Below, piece after piece: positions 21,001-39,100 of a stretch of 64,000 nt of DNA. Source of the DNA: Fratercula arctica. Lineage: Eukaryota; Chordata; Aves; Charadriiformes; Alcidae. Positions within the stretch are counted from its first letter, which is position 1. The number at the start of each line of letters is the position of its first letter. The notes below the pieces were generated by a model, which worked only from the letters and a program-made list of their open reading frames with translations, was not told the origin of the DNA and searched no databases. Made by a program: the position numbers and the translations under genes. The stretch is from positions 372,001 through 436,000 of the forward strand of contig CANTUZ010000024.1 in assembly GCA_947846985.1 (NCBI GenBank). The letters are read 5' to 3'.

Positions 21001-24000
21001 CCATCCTGCTCTGTCCAAGCCCAGCCGTCGGGTGCCCTCTCTGCCATCTTCCCTGACCTCCCGGGGCAAAGCCTTGGCTTTTTTCCCTGAAAGAAGAGGT
21101 TGTGTCAAATCCGCCCTGTCACTCGCAGCGTACACAGCCACCCTCCCAGCTCCCAGGAGCATCTCGCTGCGAATCCCGCTGCAAATTCCTCACCCTGGGC
21201 TTGGGCTGAGGGGAGTTTTGTCCCTTTTCCAAACAGCTGCCTTCCCTTGGCTCTTGCTCCACGACTTTCCTGGGTGCTGCTGGAGGGGTGGGTGGTCTCT
21301 GGCCTGTGGTCCCCCTGCTTTGGGGCAACCCTCTGGTGTTGCCCCAAGGACCCTCCGGTGTTGCCCCAGCATGCCTCAGCTGTCACAGCGTTGACTCGTG
21401 GTACTTTGGGGTTTGTCACATGGAGAGGTCTCACCAGCTCCTTCCTCATGGGGACCTAAAGATTGAAACAATCTCGGCTGCGGTCTGCACAGCCTGGCTG
21501 TGTTTTTGGCTCCCCGAGGCCATTGCTGCGGCGTCTGGGCTGCGAGCAGAGGGCTAAGGTAGGGAACGGGGTGAAGATGTTGTGGATCAGCCCCGACCTG
21601 GTACCGAGGGGTGTCCCCAGGACTGGCAGAGATATCCCAGCTTGTCTCCACAAGGCAGCCTCCTCCTGCTGCCCTTGGCCTCCCCACTGCCAACCCTCCC
21701 TCCTGTGGGGCAGTGCCGCCCTGCGCCCCCTCCCTCCACCCCGCCAAGTAATCCTGTTCTTTCTCATTACAAAGGACCATGCCCTGGAGTAACTTCCCTA
21801 TGGAGAAAGGACATTTGTTTAGGCTGCCATCGGCTCTCAACAGGTGAATGATTTTTTCATTCCTTTTTCTCTCTAAGCCGGGCTCCAGCCCTTCCCCAGG
21901 ACCCCCTGGGTGGGCACAGCCCTGGTGGTACCAACTCCAGTTCCCCAGGAGAAGGGAAGGGGTCTCCAGGCTGCCTTATCCACCAAACAGGGGGGACCCC
22001 TGGGGTGGAGGTGGCCCTGGGGACCCCAGGGAGGAGGTGGTCCTGCGCACCCTGGGCTTGGTGCCTCCACGGGCTCCGTGGTCCTGCAGACACTCTGAGC
22101 TCCCTGAGGACCTGCTTTTGGGGACACGGGGCTCCTGGATGTAGGACGGGGTGTACCCCAGGGCTGCCCTGGCTCAGTGCTGGCTACCGGGGCGAGGACC
22201 TGGCTCTGCCGCAGCTGCTTGGTTTCACCCCGGCATGGCACGAGGAGCAGGAGCCAGCGCAGCCCCGGGGTATTGGGCCACCTCTTGGGACCCCAGCGAG
22301 GTGACAGGGCAGCGGGTTCCCTATGGCATTTGAGCACAGGGAGGAGCTGCCCCTGCCAGCCTCAGAGAGCCGTGGCTTTGCCCCGTGGGGGCCAGGGTGG
22401 CTTTGGGGTTGTCCCCTTCCCTGGGGACAGCAGGGTCTCAGCAGGGCGAGACAGGGCTTGGGGCTGGCACATCACTGATGCTGCTCATGACTGTCCCGGC
22501 TCTGTGTCCCATGGTGGGAGTGGTGCTGGCACCTCCCGGGGCCCGGTGCCGTGCCGCGGTCGGGCGCCCATCGCTCCCCGTCCGGGCCCCGCGCCGGAGG
22601 GGGCTGTGTCCCATGGGGGGCGGGGGGAGCTTCCTGCCTCCCAGCTGCGCCACAGCTGAACAATATCCCCCTTGTGCGCTCCCAGGACTCGTCATTAGCT
22701 TGAGCAGCCTTTTCCCAGCCCCTCCCCGCGCTCCTCCGCTTCAGACCAACTAATGGGGAACACAATGGGTGTAATATCCCTGGGTCCTCTGCCCCCAGCC
22801 CCTCCAGGGCGCCCTGGGGAAACAAAAGGTCCCTGGGGGAGCCCATCTGCCCCTGTGCCAGGGGTGGCGAAGGCTCTTGGGCCTTCACTCTGGCGACAGA
22901 GCCATCCCTTGGAGGAGATGGGTTCAGGGCAAGCCCCAGCGTGTCTGGAAGTGCCAGGCAAAGGACCCCCCTGGACCGTCGCGGGGGGAGGGGAGTGCAG
23001 GGCTGGCAGAAGGGCACAAGGTCCCCTCAGAGCCCCTTGACATCTGCCCCCAGGGCTCGTCCTGGGCATGGCGAGTGTTGGGACATGGAGGGCTTTAAAG
23101 GAAATGCTTGTTCCTCCAGCGAAACCCCCTGTGCTCCCCTTCCCTTCTTCCCCTTTTTTGCCTGCTGCCCTGGCCCTGCTCTCACCCACTGTCCTGGGGC
23201 CAGGGCTGACCGTGGGGGGCTGTCACAGCTAAATGGGGGGCGGGCGGGTCAAGGGGCCAAGCACGGGCCTGTCTGACGATCACTTTTCCTTTTCCAATCA
23301 GAACAAATTCCGACTCAGCGCTTCACACGAGCGTGATGAACCCCAACCCCCAGGACGCTTACCTGGGCCCCTCGCAGGGCGCCCCGCCACCTGGCCGCCG
23401 CAGCGGTGAGTGTCCCCTCCCTCGACACCTCCCTTTCCTCAGCAGGACCCCCCCGCTCCCCACCTCCACCCGACTGCCTTGGGACCCCCACGCCCCTTCC
23501 ACCCCTCGAGGAAGCTGTGGGGGGACCGCATGGAGCCCCGTCCTTCCGCAGCAGGCTCACGCAGCAGCCCCCTCCCCTTCCTGCCTTTGCTCCGTGATGC
23601 TGGCTGATGTCACCCCCGTGTCCCCATGTGCTTCCACTAACGGTCACCTGCTCTTCTGCAGGTTTTCTGGATGGGGATGCAGACAGTAAAGGTGAGTGCC
23701 TGCCCACGCCTGGCAGCATGGCACCGAGCCTGGCACGGACCCGTGTCCCCCCCCGTGCAGTCTGCCAAGAGCCGAGGCAGCGGGTGGGATGTGGGGGGGC
23801 AGTGCCCGGGGACCCTTTTGTGGTGGGGGGTCTGTCATGCCCCACTCGTGACGGGTGGGTGGCTGCGGGTGGGCTGTGCCACTCTCCCCGTGCTGACCCT
23901 CTGCTCCCCCCTCGCCAGTGTTTCTTTTCCAAGTGCCTCCCATCGAAGAGACCTTCGATGACAACAAGCATTCGCTGAAGCCCTGGGACACCAAGAAGGT

Positions 24001-26990
24001 GGGTGCAGAAGGAGGATGGGGAGGAAGTGTCACCCCCTTGTCCCCTTGCCTGGGCTGCCTGCTTCCTGCCCGTGGGGTGTTGCGACACCAGTGTGGCTCT
24101 GCCCCCTTCCTGCCCTCAAACCGCGGCTGGCCCAGGGTTTGGGGTGGGGTGGGGGGCGCAGGTTTAGTGTCACAGCCTTGCTTCACTCCTCCTCCCCTTT
24201 CATTTCCCAGCTCTCCTCGTCCTCGGCCCGTCCACGCTCCTGTGAAGTCCCTGGGATCCAGTAAGTGCTGGGCTGGGCTGGGGGGCACGGCTGGGCAGCC
24301 CGAGTCCACGGGCGGCTGCGGAAAAGGGGCTGGAGCCGGGGGACCAGGCTGCTGGGGAGGGGGATGCCTCCTAGGCAGCGGTGTTCCCACACTGAACATG
24401 TCTCTCTCTTTCCCCTAGCATATTTCCGTCCCCAGATCAGCCTGCCAACGTCCCCCTCATCCCCTCGGCCCTCAACACGGGGGGGTCCCTTCCCGACCTC
24501 ACCAACCTGCACTTCCCCTCCCCGCTGCCCACCCCCCTTGACCCGGACGAGACCACCTACCCCAGCCTGAGCGGGGGCAGTAGTACCAGCAACCTGGCCA
24601 ACACCATGACGCACCTGGGCATCAGCGGCAGCATGGGCCTGGGGACGGGCTACGACTCACCAGGTGAGGGCTAGCCCTGTCCCGCCGCCACTGGCGGGCA
24701 GGGAGACACCGGAGCTGACGTCCTGGGTGGCTGGACCAGGCACCAGGATGTGCAGGGAGCCGAGAGATGCTCCCCCATAGTGGGGAGCCCCCTGCAGCGA
24801 GTGCTCGGGGGGGCTGGGGGAGACGGGAACCCCCCAGCCAGCATCCCAGAGCCGGCTGTGGTGGAGAGCGGCCTCTCCGTGCGATCCCGGCCTGGGAGCG
24901 GGGTGGGCAGAGCCGCAGGATGTGATGGGGGGCCCTGTGGGGGTGTGGGATGGCGGTCCCATCGGGGAGCCCACCGCCCGCCCTGCTCCTGCCCCGGCAC
25001 CCTCCACTTGCCGAGCCGGAGCGTCCTGAGCTGCCGGTGGCACTGTTCCTGGGGTGTGTGTGTTTCTGTCTCTGTCTCCATCGTTTTGGTCGCCTCCGTC
25101 ACCTTCCATCCCACCCGTGGCAGACGGGGAGCCCCAGCCTGGCCCGGCCCAGGGAGGAGAGCCTGGGGCGCGAGGTGATTCCTTGGGTAATGGTGGTGTC
25201 TCTTCTTTTTTGTCCCCACAGGACTTACCTCACCTATGCAGAGCTCCCTGAGTAACCCGTCCCTGCAGTCCTCGCTTAGCAATCCCAACCTCCAGGCCTC
25301 CCTGCGAAGCCCCTCGCTCCAGTCCTCCCTCAGCAACCCCTCGCTCCAGTCCTCCCAAAGCAGTTCCTCCATCCCTTCCTCACTCTCCAACCAGTCCCTG
25401 CCTTCCTCCCTCTCCTCCTCGCTCAGCAATCCCTCCCTCCCCACGTCCCCCCGCAGCCAGCCCATGCAGTCTTCCCCCAGCAACCCCAGCCTGCCCTCCG
25501 GCTTGAGCGGCTCTTCCTACGCCCCCATGGTGCAGGCGTCCATAAACACCTCGCCCCGCCGACGGGTCCCGCTCAGCCCCCTCACCCTCCCAATGGGTGG
25601 CGACTCCAGAAGGCAGCACCCCAAACAGTTCTCACCAACAATGTCACCCACATTGTCCTCCATCACCCAGGTATGCATGGTCCATCGCCCGCGCCGGCCC
25701 CCACGCCGCGCGCTCGCCTCCGTCTCCTCCTCCTCTTCCTCCTCCCTCGACTTCTCTCTTTGTCTCGTTTCCATCCTCATCTCAGACACATGAAGCCCCT
25801 CGCCCCCCCGCGCCCTGTCCCACCCTGGGGTCAGGGAAGGGGGGGGGGGACACGTGGCACATCCCAGCTGGGGCTCCCCCACCCCGGATTCCCGCTCCAG
25901 AGGGGGGAGCGCGGCCCGTGGTGGGATTTTGGTGCCTGGTGCTGCTGGCGGGGTTGAAATTCAGGGTCTCCCCAACCCGCTACCGGGGGCTGCACCGGGG
26001 GCTGGCGGAGATGGTCCCTGTCCCAAAAGAGACGGGGCACCAAGCAGAGGGGCCGGATCCTGGTGGGCACTGGGGTGGGCGTAGGCTGACCCCCCCCCCT
26101 CTCCGCTCTCTCCGCAGGGAGTACCCCTGGACACCAGCAAGCTGCCAGCAGACCAGCGGCTCCCGCCATACTCCTACAGCCAGCCCGGCCTGCTCCTGCC
26201 ATCCCAGCCCAGCCAGAAAGCCCTGCACCAGCCCGTGCAGCCCCCCCCGCAGCCGGCCATGCCCCCCGCCCCGCCGACGCGGCCCCCGGCGCCGCCAGTG
26301 CCACCCAGCAGGGCCACGCAGCACCCGTACCCCCCCCAGTACCAGCCTAACGCCTCCCTGCAGCAGCCGCAGCAGCAGCTGGGACAAGCCTTGGGCGACT
26401 TCGGCTTGGGCAGCGTGAGTGCTCCCGGGACGGGGACATTGGCGGGGGGGGGGGGGGGGACAGAGGGATTTTTGGTCCCCATAACCCCCCCTCTCCCCAC
26501 AGTTCGAGCAGTTCGGGATGGGGGAAAGCCCCACTGGCAACAGTGGGGGCTTCCCTGAGGAGCTGGGGACCCTGAGGGACCCCTGGGGACCCCCAGCTGA
26601 AGGCACCTACGACCCCCACGTCCTCAACCGGCAAAACCTGAGCAACTGCAGCCGCCATGGCCCCATCCCCAACATCATCCTCACAGGTGGGTCACCGGCA
26701 GCCCCCCCACTCCCGGGGGAGCGGGACGTCGCTTAGGGGGTGCTTGAACCCCTCTTTTACCCCCCCCCCGCCGTCTCCCAGGGGATTCTCCCCCCGGCAT
26801 CTCCAAGGAGATCGCGACGGCGCTGGCCGGTGTCCCCGGCTTCGAGGTGGACGCGGCGGCTTTGGGGCTGGAGGAGGATTTGAAAATCGAGCCCCTCACC
26901 CTGGACGGACTGAACATGCTGAGCGACCCCTATGCCCTGCTCACCGACCCGGCCGTGGAGGACTCCTTCCGCACCGACCGCCTCCAGTGA
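15006..26990 (+). CDS. CRTC2: CREB-regulated transcription coactivator 2
   Basis: CRTC2 (TORC2) shuttles to the nucleus after dephosphorylation and boosts CREB. Fourteen coding exons: 15006-15176, 19228-19329, 19647-19763, 19985-20046, 21775-21843, 23302-23405, 23662-23691, 23934-23998, 24211-24260, 24419-24663, 25222-25670, 26118-26414, 26503-26686 and 26782-26990. They give 717 aa (human 693). The CREB-binding helix [19 protein letters not shown] is in exon 1. The SIK/14-3-3 site [10 protein letters not shown] (Ser about 177, human S171) spans exons 5/6. The second control site RPRSCEVPG is in exon 9. The transactivation C-terminus ends SFRTDRLQ. Intron 3 is a U12 AT-AC intron. Exon 8 has a second in-frame acceptor 15 nt upstream. 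I chose the ATG at 15006 by similarity to human, but an in-frame ATG at 14907 would add 33 Ala/Pro-rich residues. Confidence 0.95.
15177..19227 (+). other. CRTC2 intron 1, no gene seen
   Basis: This is the longest CRTC2 intron. The first 400 bp are G-rich, loosely repeated GGGGGCTGTGAGGGG units (about 15240-15620). An imperfect poly(T)/GGTTT tract lies at 17820-17880. No coding homology or RNA gene was recognised on either strand. Confidence 0.7.
19764..19984 (+). other. CRTC2: U12-type AT-AC intron 3 of CRTC2
   Basis: The 221-nt intron begins ATATCCTTT, an exact minor-spliceosome 5' splice site. The branch motif TCCTTAAC is at 19966-19973 and the intron ends CTCAC, with the branch A about 12 nt from the 3' end. 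Splicing here joins CGACAG to ATCGACAGC (Arg-Gln-Ile-Asp-Ser), matching human RHIDSSPY. No GT-AG pair keeps that frame. Confidence 0.93.
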
Positions 26991-27113
26991 GGGGCCGGGG
27001 GGGGCTCCGCCAGCACCCCCGCCTGCCCGCGGCCACCCACCCCCCCACCTCCGGACCCCTCCCTGATTTTCCCCCCTCCAACTCCTCTTTTTCACTTTTT
27101 TTTTTTCCCCGGT

Positions 27114-27119
27114 AATAAA
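27114..27119 (+). terminator. CRTC2: CRTC2 proximal polyadenylation signal AATAAA
   Basis: AATAAA occurs 124 nt after the stop, just after a T-rich tract. Confidence 0.65.
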
Positions 27120-27264
27120 ACGGTGGGGCCACCGCTCCCTCCCCGGGGAATGGGATCGGGGGACACCGGAGCCGGTGGGAAAGGGGGGGGGGATGAGAGC
27201 CAGGTGCTCCCCGGCCCCCCCAAACCCCGGCGGAGAGAGGGCTCCCGTCCCCCCCAGGGGCAGC

Positions 27265-27272
27265 TGTACATA
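27265..27272 (+). promoter_or_regulatory. Pumilio-type element TGTACATA in CRTC2 distal 3'UTR
   Basis: TGTACATA matches the PUM1/2 consensus TGTANATA. It lies between the proximal and distal poly(A) signals, so it would be present only in the longer transcript form. Function is inferred from the motif alone. Confidence 0.4.
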
Positions 27273-27638
27273 ACCCTGTAGGTAGAAACCCCGGGGGGGG
27301 ATGTAGGGGGGGCCGCTTCTGTTTTTATTTTTTTTTTCTGGCTAATCATCATGTTTAAGGAGAAATCCCGCTCTCCCGCCTCAGCTGCGCCCCATATGTA
27401 CCCCCAGCCCCCCCCCCCCCCAACCTTTCCCAGCTGCTGGGGACCCCGCGGGACGTGTAGAAAGCACTTGTAACTTTGCCCCCCCCCCCCCCCTCAAAGC
27501 CCCCCCAGACTCTCGGGGGAGCGTGGGGGCCCCGTCAGCGGGGACCTGGGGCCCCAGGACCTGCATCCCCCCCCTGACCCGGGAGGGAGCAAGAGTGATT
27601 TATTATTATTATTATTTTTTAAAATATATTATATGTTA

Positions 27639-27644
27639 ATTAAA
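27639..27644 (+). terminator. CRTC2: CRTC2 distal polyadenylation signal ATTAAA
   Basis: ATTAAA follows an AU-rich stretch with tandem TTATTATTATT (27599-27615). The GT-rich 'catggtgtgtggctg' follows within 30 bp. Together they look like a bona fide gene end and would extend the 3'UTR to about 665 nt. Confidence 0.65.
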
Positions 27645-27789
27645 TGCCCCCTGTCATGGTGTGTGGCTGATTTCATGGCGGGGGGGGGGAGCTCCCGGGT
27701 CCCCCCGGGAGAGGTTTGGGGGGGCACATGGGGTGTTCAGCTGCTCCAGACCCGTTGGTCTGGGGTCCCTTACTGGGGGGGGGGCAGTG

Positions 27790-28015
27790 CAATGGGGTCC
27801 CTGCAGTTCCTGGGGTTGGGGGGGGGGGCGCAGTGGCTGTGGGGAGTGGGGAGGGGGGGCGGTCCTTGAAGTTCTTGGGGGTGCTGGGGGGTCCTGGCAG
27901 CTTCTGGGGGTGGGAGGGTGTGGGGGGGGGTCCTGAGGAGTCCTGGCAGGGTCTGGGGGTCCTGGAGGGGTCTTGGGGCATCCTGGCATCTTCTGGAGGT
28001 GCTGGGGGGGGGGGG
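27790..28015 (+). repeat. minisatellite upstream of DENND4B exon 1
   Basis: About 9 loose units resemble GGTCCTGGCAGCTTCTGGGGGTG. They lie between the CRTC2 3' end and the CpG island of DENND4B. Confidence 0.8.
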
Positions 28016-28059
28016 ACGGGACACGGCGACCTGGCAGCTTCTGGGGGTGTCCCGGTGTC

Positions 28060-28192
28060 CCCCCCCGCGGGTGCGGAGAGTCCTCCTGTCCGCCAGGGGT
28101 CGCTGTCGGCGGCGGCGGGGCCGGGCGGGCGCGCGGTAGCGGCCCGGTGGAGCCCAGCGGCGCGGCCCGGCCCGGCCCGGCCCGGCCCGCAG
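28060..28192 (+). promoter_or_regulatory. DENND4B: DENND4B CpG island and probable non-coding exon 1
   Basis: This CpG-dense block (GCGGCGGCGGGGCCGGGCGG and tandem CCCGG) ends at CCCGCAG|GTACTGG, a donor at 28193. The next DENND4B exon begins after the acceptor at 30060, 12 nt before the ATG, so an upstream non-coding exon is required. The start site is inferred. Confidence 0.55.
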
Positions 28193-28245
28193 GTACTGGG
28201 GGGGCGGCCGGGGGGGGACAGGGGCCGTGCGAGCCGGGGGGGCTA

Positions 28246-28575
28246 CCTGGTTGTAGGGCCTGTGGGGCCGACTGCGGGTCCGGGCGTAGGGCCTGGGCCG
28301 GCTGTAGGGCCTGTGGGGCCGGCTGTAGGGCCTGTGGGGCCGGGCGTAGGGCCTGGGCCGGCTGTAGGGCCTGCGAGGCCGGGCGTGTATACGGGGTGTA
28401 TAGGGCCAGCCGTAGGGTTTATAGGGCCGGCTATGAGGTGTGTAGGGTCGGCTGTGCAATGTATAAGGCCGGCTATAGGACTTGTGGGGCCGGCTGTAGG
28501 GCCTGTGGGGCCGGCTGTAGGGCTTTTGGGGCTGGCCGTGTGTATAGGGTGCACAGGGCCGGCTGGGGGTGGCTC
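28246..28575 (+). repeat. 21-bp minisatellite in DENND4B intron 1
   Basis: About 15 units have the core GCTGTAGGGCCTGTGGGGCCG. The period is a multiple of three, so it reads as a false collagen-like Gly-Pro-x frame on plus and a Pro-Tyr-Ser-Arg-like frame on minus. Divergence among units is high in the middle (28380-28480). Confidence 0.92.
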
Positions 28576-30060
28576 TGTGGCCAGGCTGACATTTGCTTGA
28601 CATCCCCGTTTCTACTCCAGGGTTTCCAGACCCAGATGGTGCTGGGTTGGGGAGGGGGGGGCTGTGGGGCAGAGGGCACACAGTGGGGCAAGGTCCCCAT
28701 GTGCCGTGGGGCAGAGGTTGCTGGGGATGTGCTGCCTGGGAACCCCCTTTGCTCCCCTGCCTTTGGGGCAGAGCCATGGGGCACTTGCCTCGTAGCCAGT
28801 GGCTGGATCCTCCCCCAGGGCTGGGGCTGGGGCACGGGGGGATCCTGTCGCCCTCAGTCGCCACTTCCCCTTCGGCAGCCCCACGGTGGGGCCGGTTCCT
28901 GCTCCCGCTGCAGCTGAGGGCAAAGCCCTTCCTCTCCCACGGGACCCCTCTGTGGGGCTGCCCCTGCTGGGGGTCACCAGGGGGAGTCCATGGGGACATG
29001 AGGGAGGGTCAAGGGACCTGTCATCCAGGACCCTGCCGTGTCCTGCTGGCTTTCAGTGGGGTGCCCCACTGCAGGGGCCCGGCCAGGAGGAGCTATGAGA
29101 GGGGTTTGAGTGTTGGGGGAGGCACAGGCCGGCTGTGGGGACCCCCCCGCTGGTTTCTCTCCACCCGAGGCGGGTGGCAGGAATCTAAATCGGGAGCCGG
29201 AGCTGCGTCTTGGCTGTTGTCACGTGGCGCTGGGCTAAAAATACCCCAGGTGGCCACCCGCGGGGCCAGGGGGGTCCCCAGTCCCCAGCTGGGGGACAGG
29301 GACAGGCTCCAGCACTTCCCTGGCCCTGTCTCTGCCGGCAAGGGGGATGCTGGCCCGGCCCCAGCAGGGTGTGACCCCCCCGGATAAGGGGGTTTTCCTC
29401 CTGGGGTTGTGGGGCCACTGCCGTGTCCCTGCTTGGGGTCTCTGTGTGGGGTTGGGACTGGTTTGCCCCCACCTCAGTGCAGCTGGGGCAGAGCCGGCGC
29501 GGTGCCCTCTGGAGGGGGGTGACGGCCGGGGGGGTGTGACGTGAGTGTTCACGGCCTTGTCGCCTACTTCCTTCCCCTTTCCAGCCCGCCCTGCGCAGCT
29601 CTCCAGCGGCCTCCGTGGACCCCTCCTGCGGTGCCCGGGCAAGCTGGGAGTGCTGGGGACGGGGAGGGGGTGCGTGGAGGGGACGGTGGCCAAGGCGGCA
29701 GCCACCAAGCTGGGGGGGGCCACGCCACAGGGTGGGGGTCCTGTCTCTGAGGCGCTGCCCGAGGGGTGTCGGTGTGCTCGGGTTCGGGTGCTGTCCTCCG
29801 TCCTTAAGCTGTGGGGGTCCCTATCACATCGCCCAGCACTTCGCGGCGTGACCGGAAGCCTCCTCCCTTCCCGTCCCCGGTGCTTTTGCCCCGTCAGCTC
29901 CACTGTGCCCCACAGCCACCAGCTCCGCCGTGGGGCACCCCATGCTGCCAGCCTGCCGGGGCGGAGGAGCTCTCCCAGCTCCGTGGGGCCTTCGGAACGG
30001 CCAGTTCGGGGGGCTGTGGGGCAGGGTTGGGGTGTCACCCATCCCTCTGTCCCCCCCCAG
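28576..30060 (+). other. rest of DENND4B intron 1, no gene seen
   Basis: There is no recognisable coding exon. An acceptor-like CTACTCCAG at about 28619 could mark an alternative leader exon, but no partner donor stands out. Confidence 0.5.
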
Positions 30061-30072
30061 ATGCCGTGAGCC

Positions 30073-37266
<7,194 letters not shown>

Positions 37267-37580
37267 AGACCCCCCCGGGACACCGAGGGGGGGCAGCCCA
37301 GACCCTCCACCGGAGGGGGGGGGGAGCCCCCGCCATGGCCCCTAGCTCACAAAGGGTTTTATATGTCAGTATTAATATATTTTTATTTATTTATTCCACC
37401 TCCCACCTCCCCCTCAGCGTCCCCTCTTTGGGATCCGCGCATCCCCCCCATCTTCTCCACCCCGTCACTGCCTGCCCATGCTGGGGGGGGTTTGGGAGAG
37501 GATTTTCGGGGGAGTTTGGGGGGTTTTGGGCGCCCCCCTCGCACTGTGCAATAGAAGCCCCCCCGCCCCGGGGGTCTGTA

Positions 37581-37586
37581 AATAAA
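37581..37586 (+). terminator. DENND4B: DENND4B polyadenylation signal AATAAA
   Basis: AATAAA in 'ctgtaaataaaagccgc' lies 315 nt after the stop. An AT-rich stretch with TATTTATTTATT (37379-37394) earlier in the 3'UTR could act as an AU-rich stability element. Confidence 0.85.
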
Positions 37587-37679
37587 AGCCGCTGCGGTAT
37601 TTTCCCTGCTGCCTCCCCGGGCGCCTTCTTGGAGGGGTCTCGGGACACACACACACACAGAGCCCTTGGGGGTGCGGGC

Positions 37680-38120
37680 GGCGCCATGACACCATCGAGA
37701 TTGGGGGGGGGGGGGGGGGAAGAGGTGCCAGAGCGTTGGCCTGCGTCCACGGCGGCCATCTTGGGGCCTGGCGGAGGCCTCGGGGCCGGGGCGAGGCCTC
37801 CCCGGCGCCGGGGCCCGGCCGAGGGGGTGGCGGGGGGGGGGGAATGTCCCTACCCGGTACCGGGGCCTCCACCCTCCCCCGCCCCCCGGTGACGGCGTCG
37901 CGCCGGGCCACGTGCCTGCCGGTGCCGGCCGCCACGTGGGCCAGGCGCGGGGCGGGTACGGCGGCCGCGCTGGGCCCAAATTCCCCCCCATGGGAAGGGG
38001 GGGGGCGGGGTGCGGGGGGGTGGTGGTGGTTTTTTGCCCGCCGACACCGCGCGCGGCCGGCGGTACCCGGATGTCCAGGCTCGGGGACCCATTAAAGGCG
38101 CCCCGCGGGGAAGCTCGGCG
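37680..38120. other. CpG-rich intergenic block before GATAD2B
   Basis: This is GC-rich sequence with GGCGGCCATCTTGGGG (YY1-type) near 37750 and CCACGTGCC/CCACGTGGG E-box cores near 37908 and 37931. No coding frame with splice support was found. It is probably the distal part of the GATAD2B promoter island. Confidence 0.5.
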
Positions 38121-38127
38121 CTTTGCC

Positions 38128-38306
38128 ATTGGCGGAGCCGCCCGCCAATCTCGGCGCCCGCCCGCCAATCAAAAGAAGGAGGCCGGCACGCTGAGGGAGC
38201 TGGCGGATTCGGTTGGCCAGATGCCGCGTCCGTCGGCGCGTCGCGCCAATGGGCGTCGCGTCTGGGGTCGGGAGGCGGGAGGAGAGCGGCGGAGCCGCTG
38301 CCCAAT
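38128..38306 (+). promoter_or_regulatory. GATAD2B: CCAAT-box array, probable GATAD2B promoter
   Basis: Five CCAAT boxes lie within 180 bp: inverted at 38128-38132, and forward at 38145-38149, 38165-38169, 38246-38250 and 38302-38306. They sit just before a CpG-dense exon-like block. The array fits an NF-Y-driven housekeeping promoter. Confidence 0.7.
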
Positions 38307-38319
38307 CAGCGGCATTGTT

Positions 38320-38467
38320 TGTGGTGGTGCCGGCTGCGCTCCGCGGCGGCTGGTGGCTGCGGCGCCGCGTCTGCTCCGCCCGCCCGGCCCGGCCCGGCCC
38401 GGCTCCGGCTCGGCCCCAGGGCACCCACCGGCGCCCCCGGCCCCCAGGGCGGCGCCTCCTGAGCCAG
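38320..38467 (+). other. GATAD2B: probable non-coding exon 1 of GATAD2B
   Basis: A CpG-rich block ends in the donor CTCCTGAGCCAG|GTGAGGGC at 38468. The gene name rests only on synteny: in human, GATAD2B lies next to DENND4B on the same strand with a non-coding first exon and a very long first intron. No GATAD2B coding exon (start MDRMTEDALRL in human) was found in the window. The 5' limit is a guess placed after the last CCAAT box. Confidence 0.55.
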
Positions 38468-38599
38468 GTGAGGGCTGCGGGGGCGGGGGGGCTGGTGTGT
38501 GGGGGGGGCAGGGCCCGGCGGTGTGGGGGGGCAAGGCCTGGGGGTTGGGGGAGGGGGGGCCGAGTCCGGAGGCTGAGGGGGGCGGGGGAGTGTCTGTAT

Positions 38600-39100
38600 C
38601 TGGGGGGCAGCACCCGTGGGGCTTGGGGGGCTCTGGGAACAGAGCGCGGGGTTTTGGGGGGGCAGGGGGAGGGGGGCGGTATGCCTTTGGGGAGGCAGAG
38701 CTCAAGGATTTGGGGGGTCAGAGCTGAGGGGAGTTGTGAGGGGCAGAGCCCAGGGGTTTTTGGGGGCAGAGCTCAGGGATCTGGGGGGGGAGACAGAGCC
38801 CAGGGGTTTTCGGGGGGGCAAAGCTCAGGGGATTTTGAGGGGGGGCAGAGCCTAGGGGGTTGGGGGGGGGGGCAGCGCTCTGGGATTTAGGTGGGAGGGG
38901 GAGAGCCAAAAGGGGTTTGAGGAGGCAGAGCTTAAGGATTCTGGGGGAGAGACAGAGCCCAGGATTTTTGGGGGGGGCAAAGCCCAGCGGTTTTGGGGGG
39001 CAGAACTCAGGGCTTCTGGGGCTGGCACTAACACGGCGCAGAGCTCGGGCTTCAGGGGCTCAGAGCCCTGGGTTTTGGGGGTGGCAGAGCCCAAGGGGTT
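38600..39100 (+). repeat. minisatellite at the start of GATAD2B intron 1
   Basis: About 12 degenerate units of 30-45 bp have the core GGGGCAGAGCTCAGGGGTTTTGGGG. This is the last of the GC-rich arrays in the window. Confidence 0.85.

Noticed and set aside
27716..28999. Long collagen-like (plus) and Pro-Tyr-rich (minus) open frames
   Set aside because: They are translations of the 21-bp minisatellite whose period is divisible by three; there is no start context, splice support or family match.
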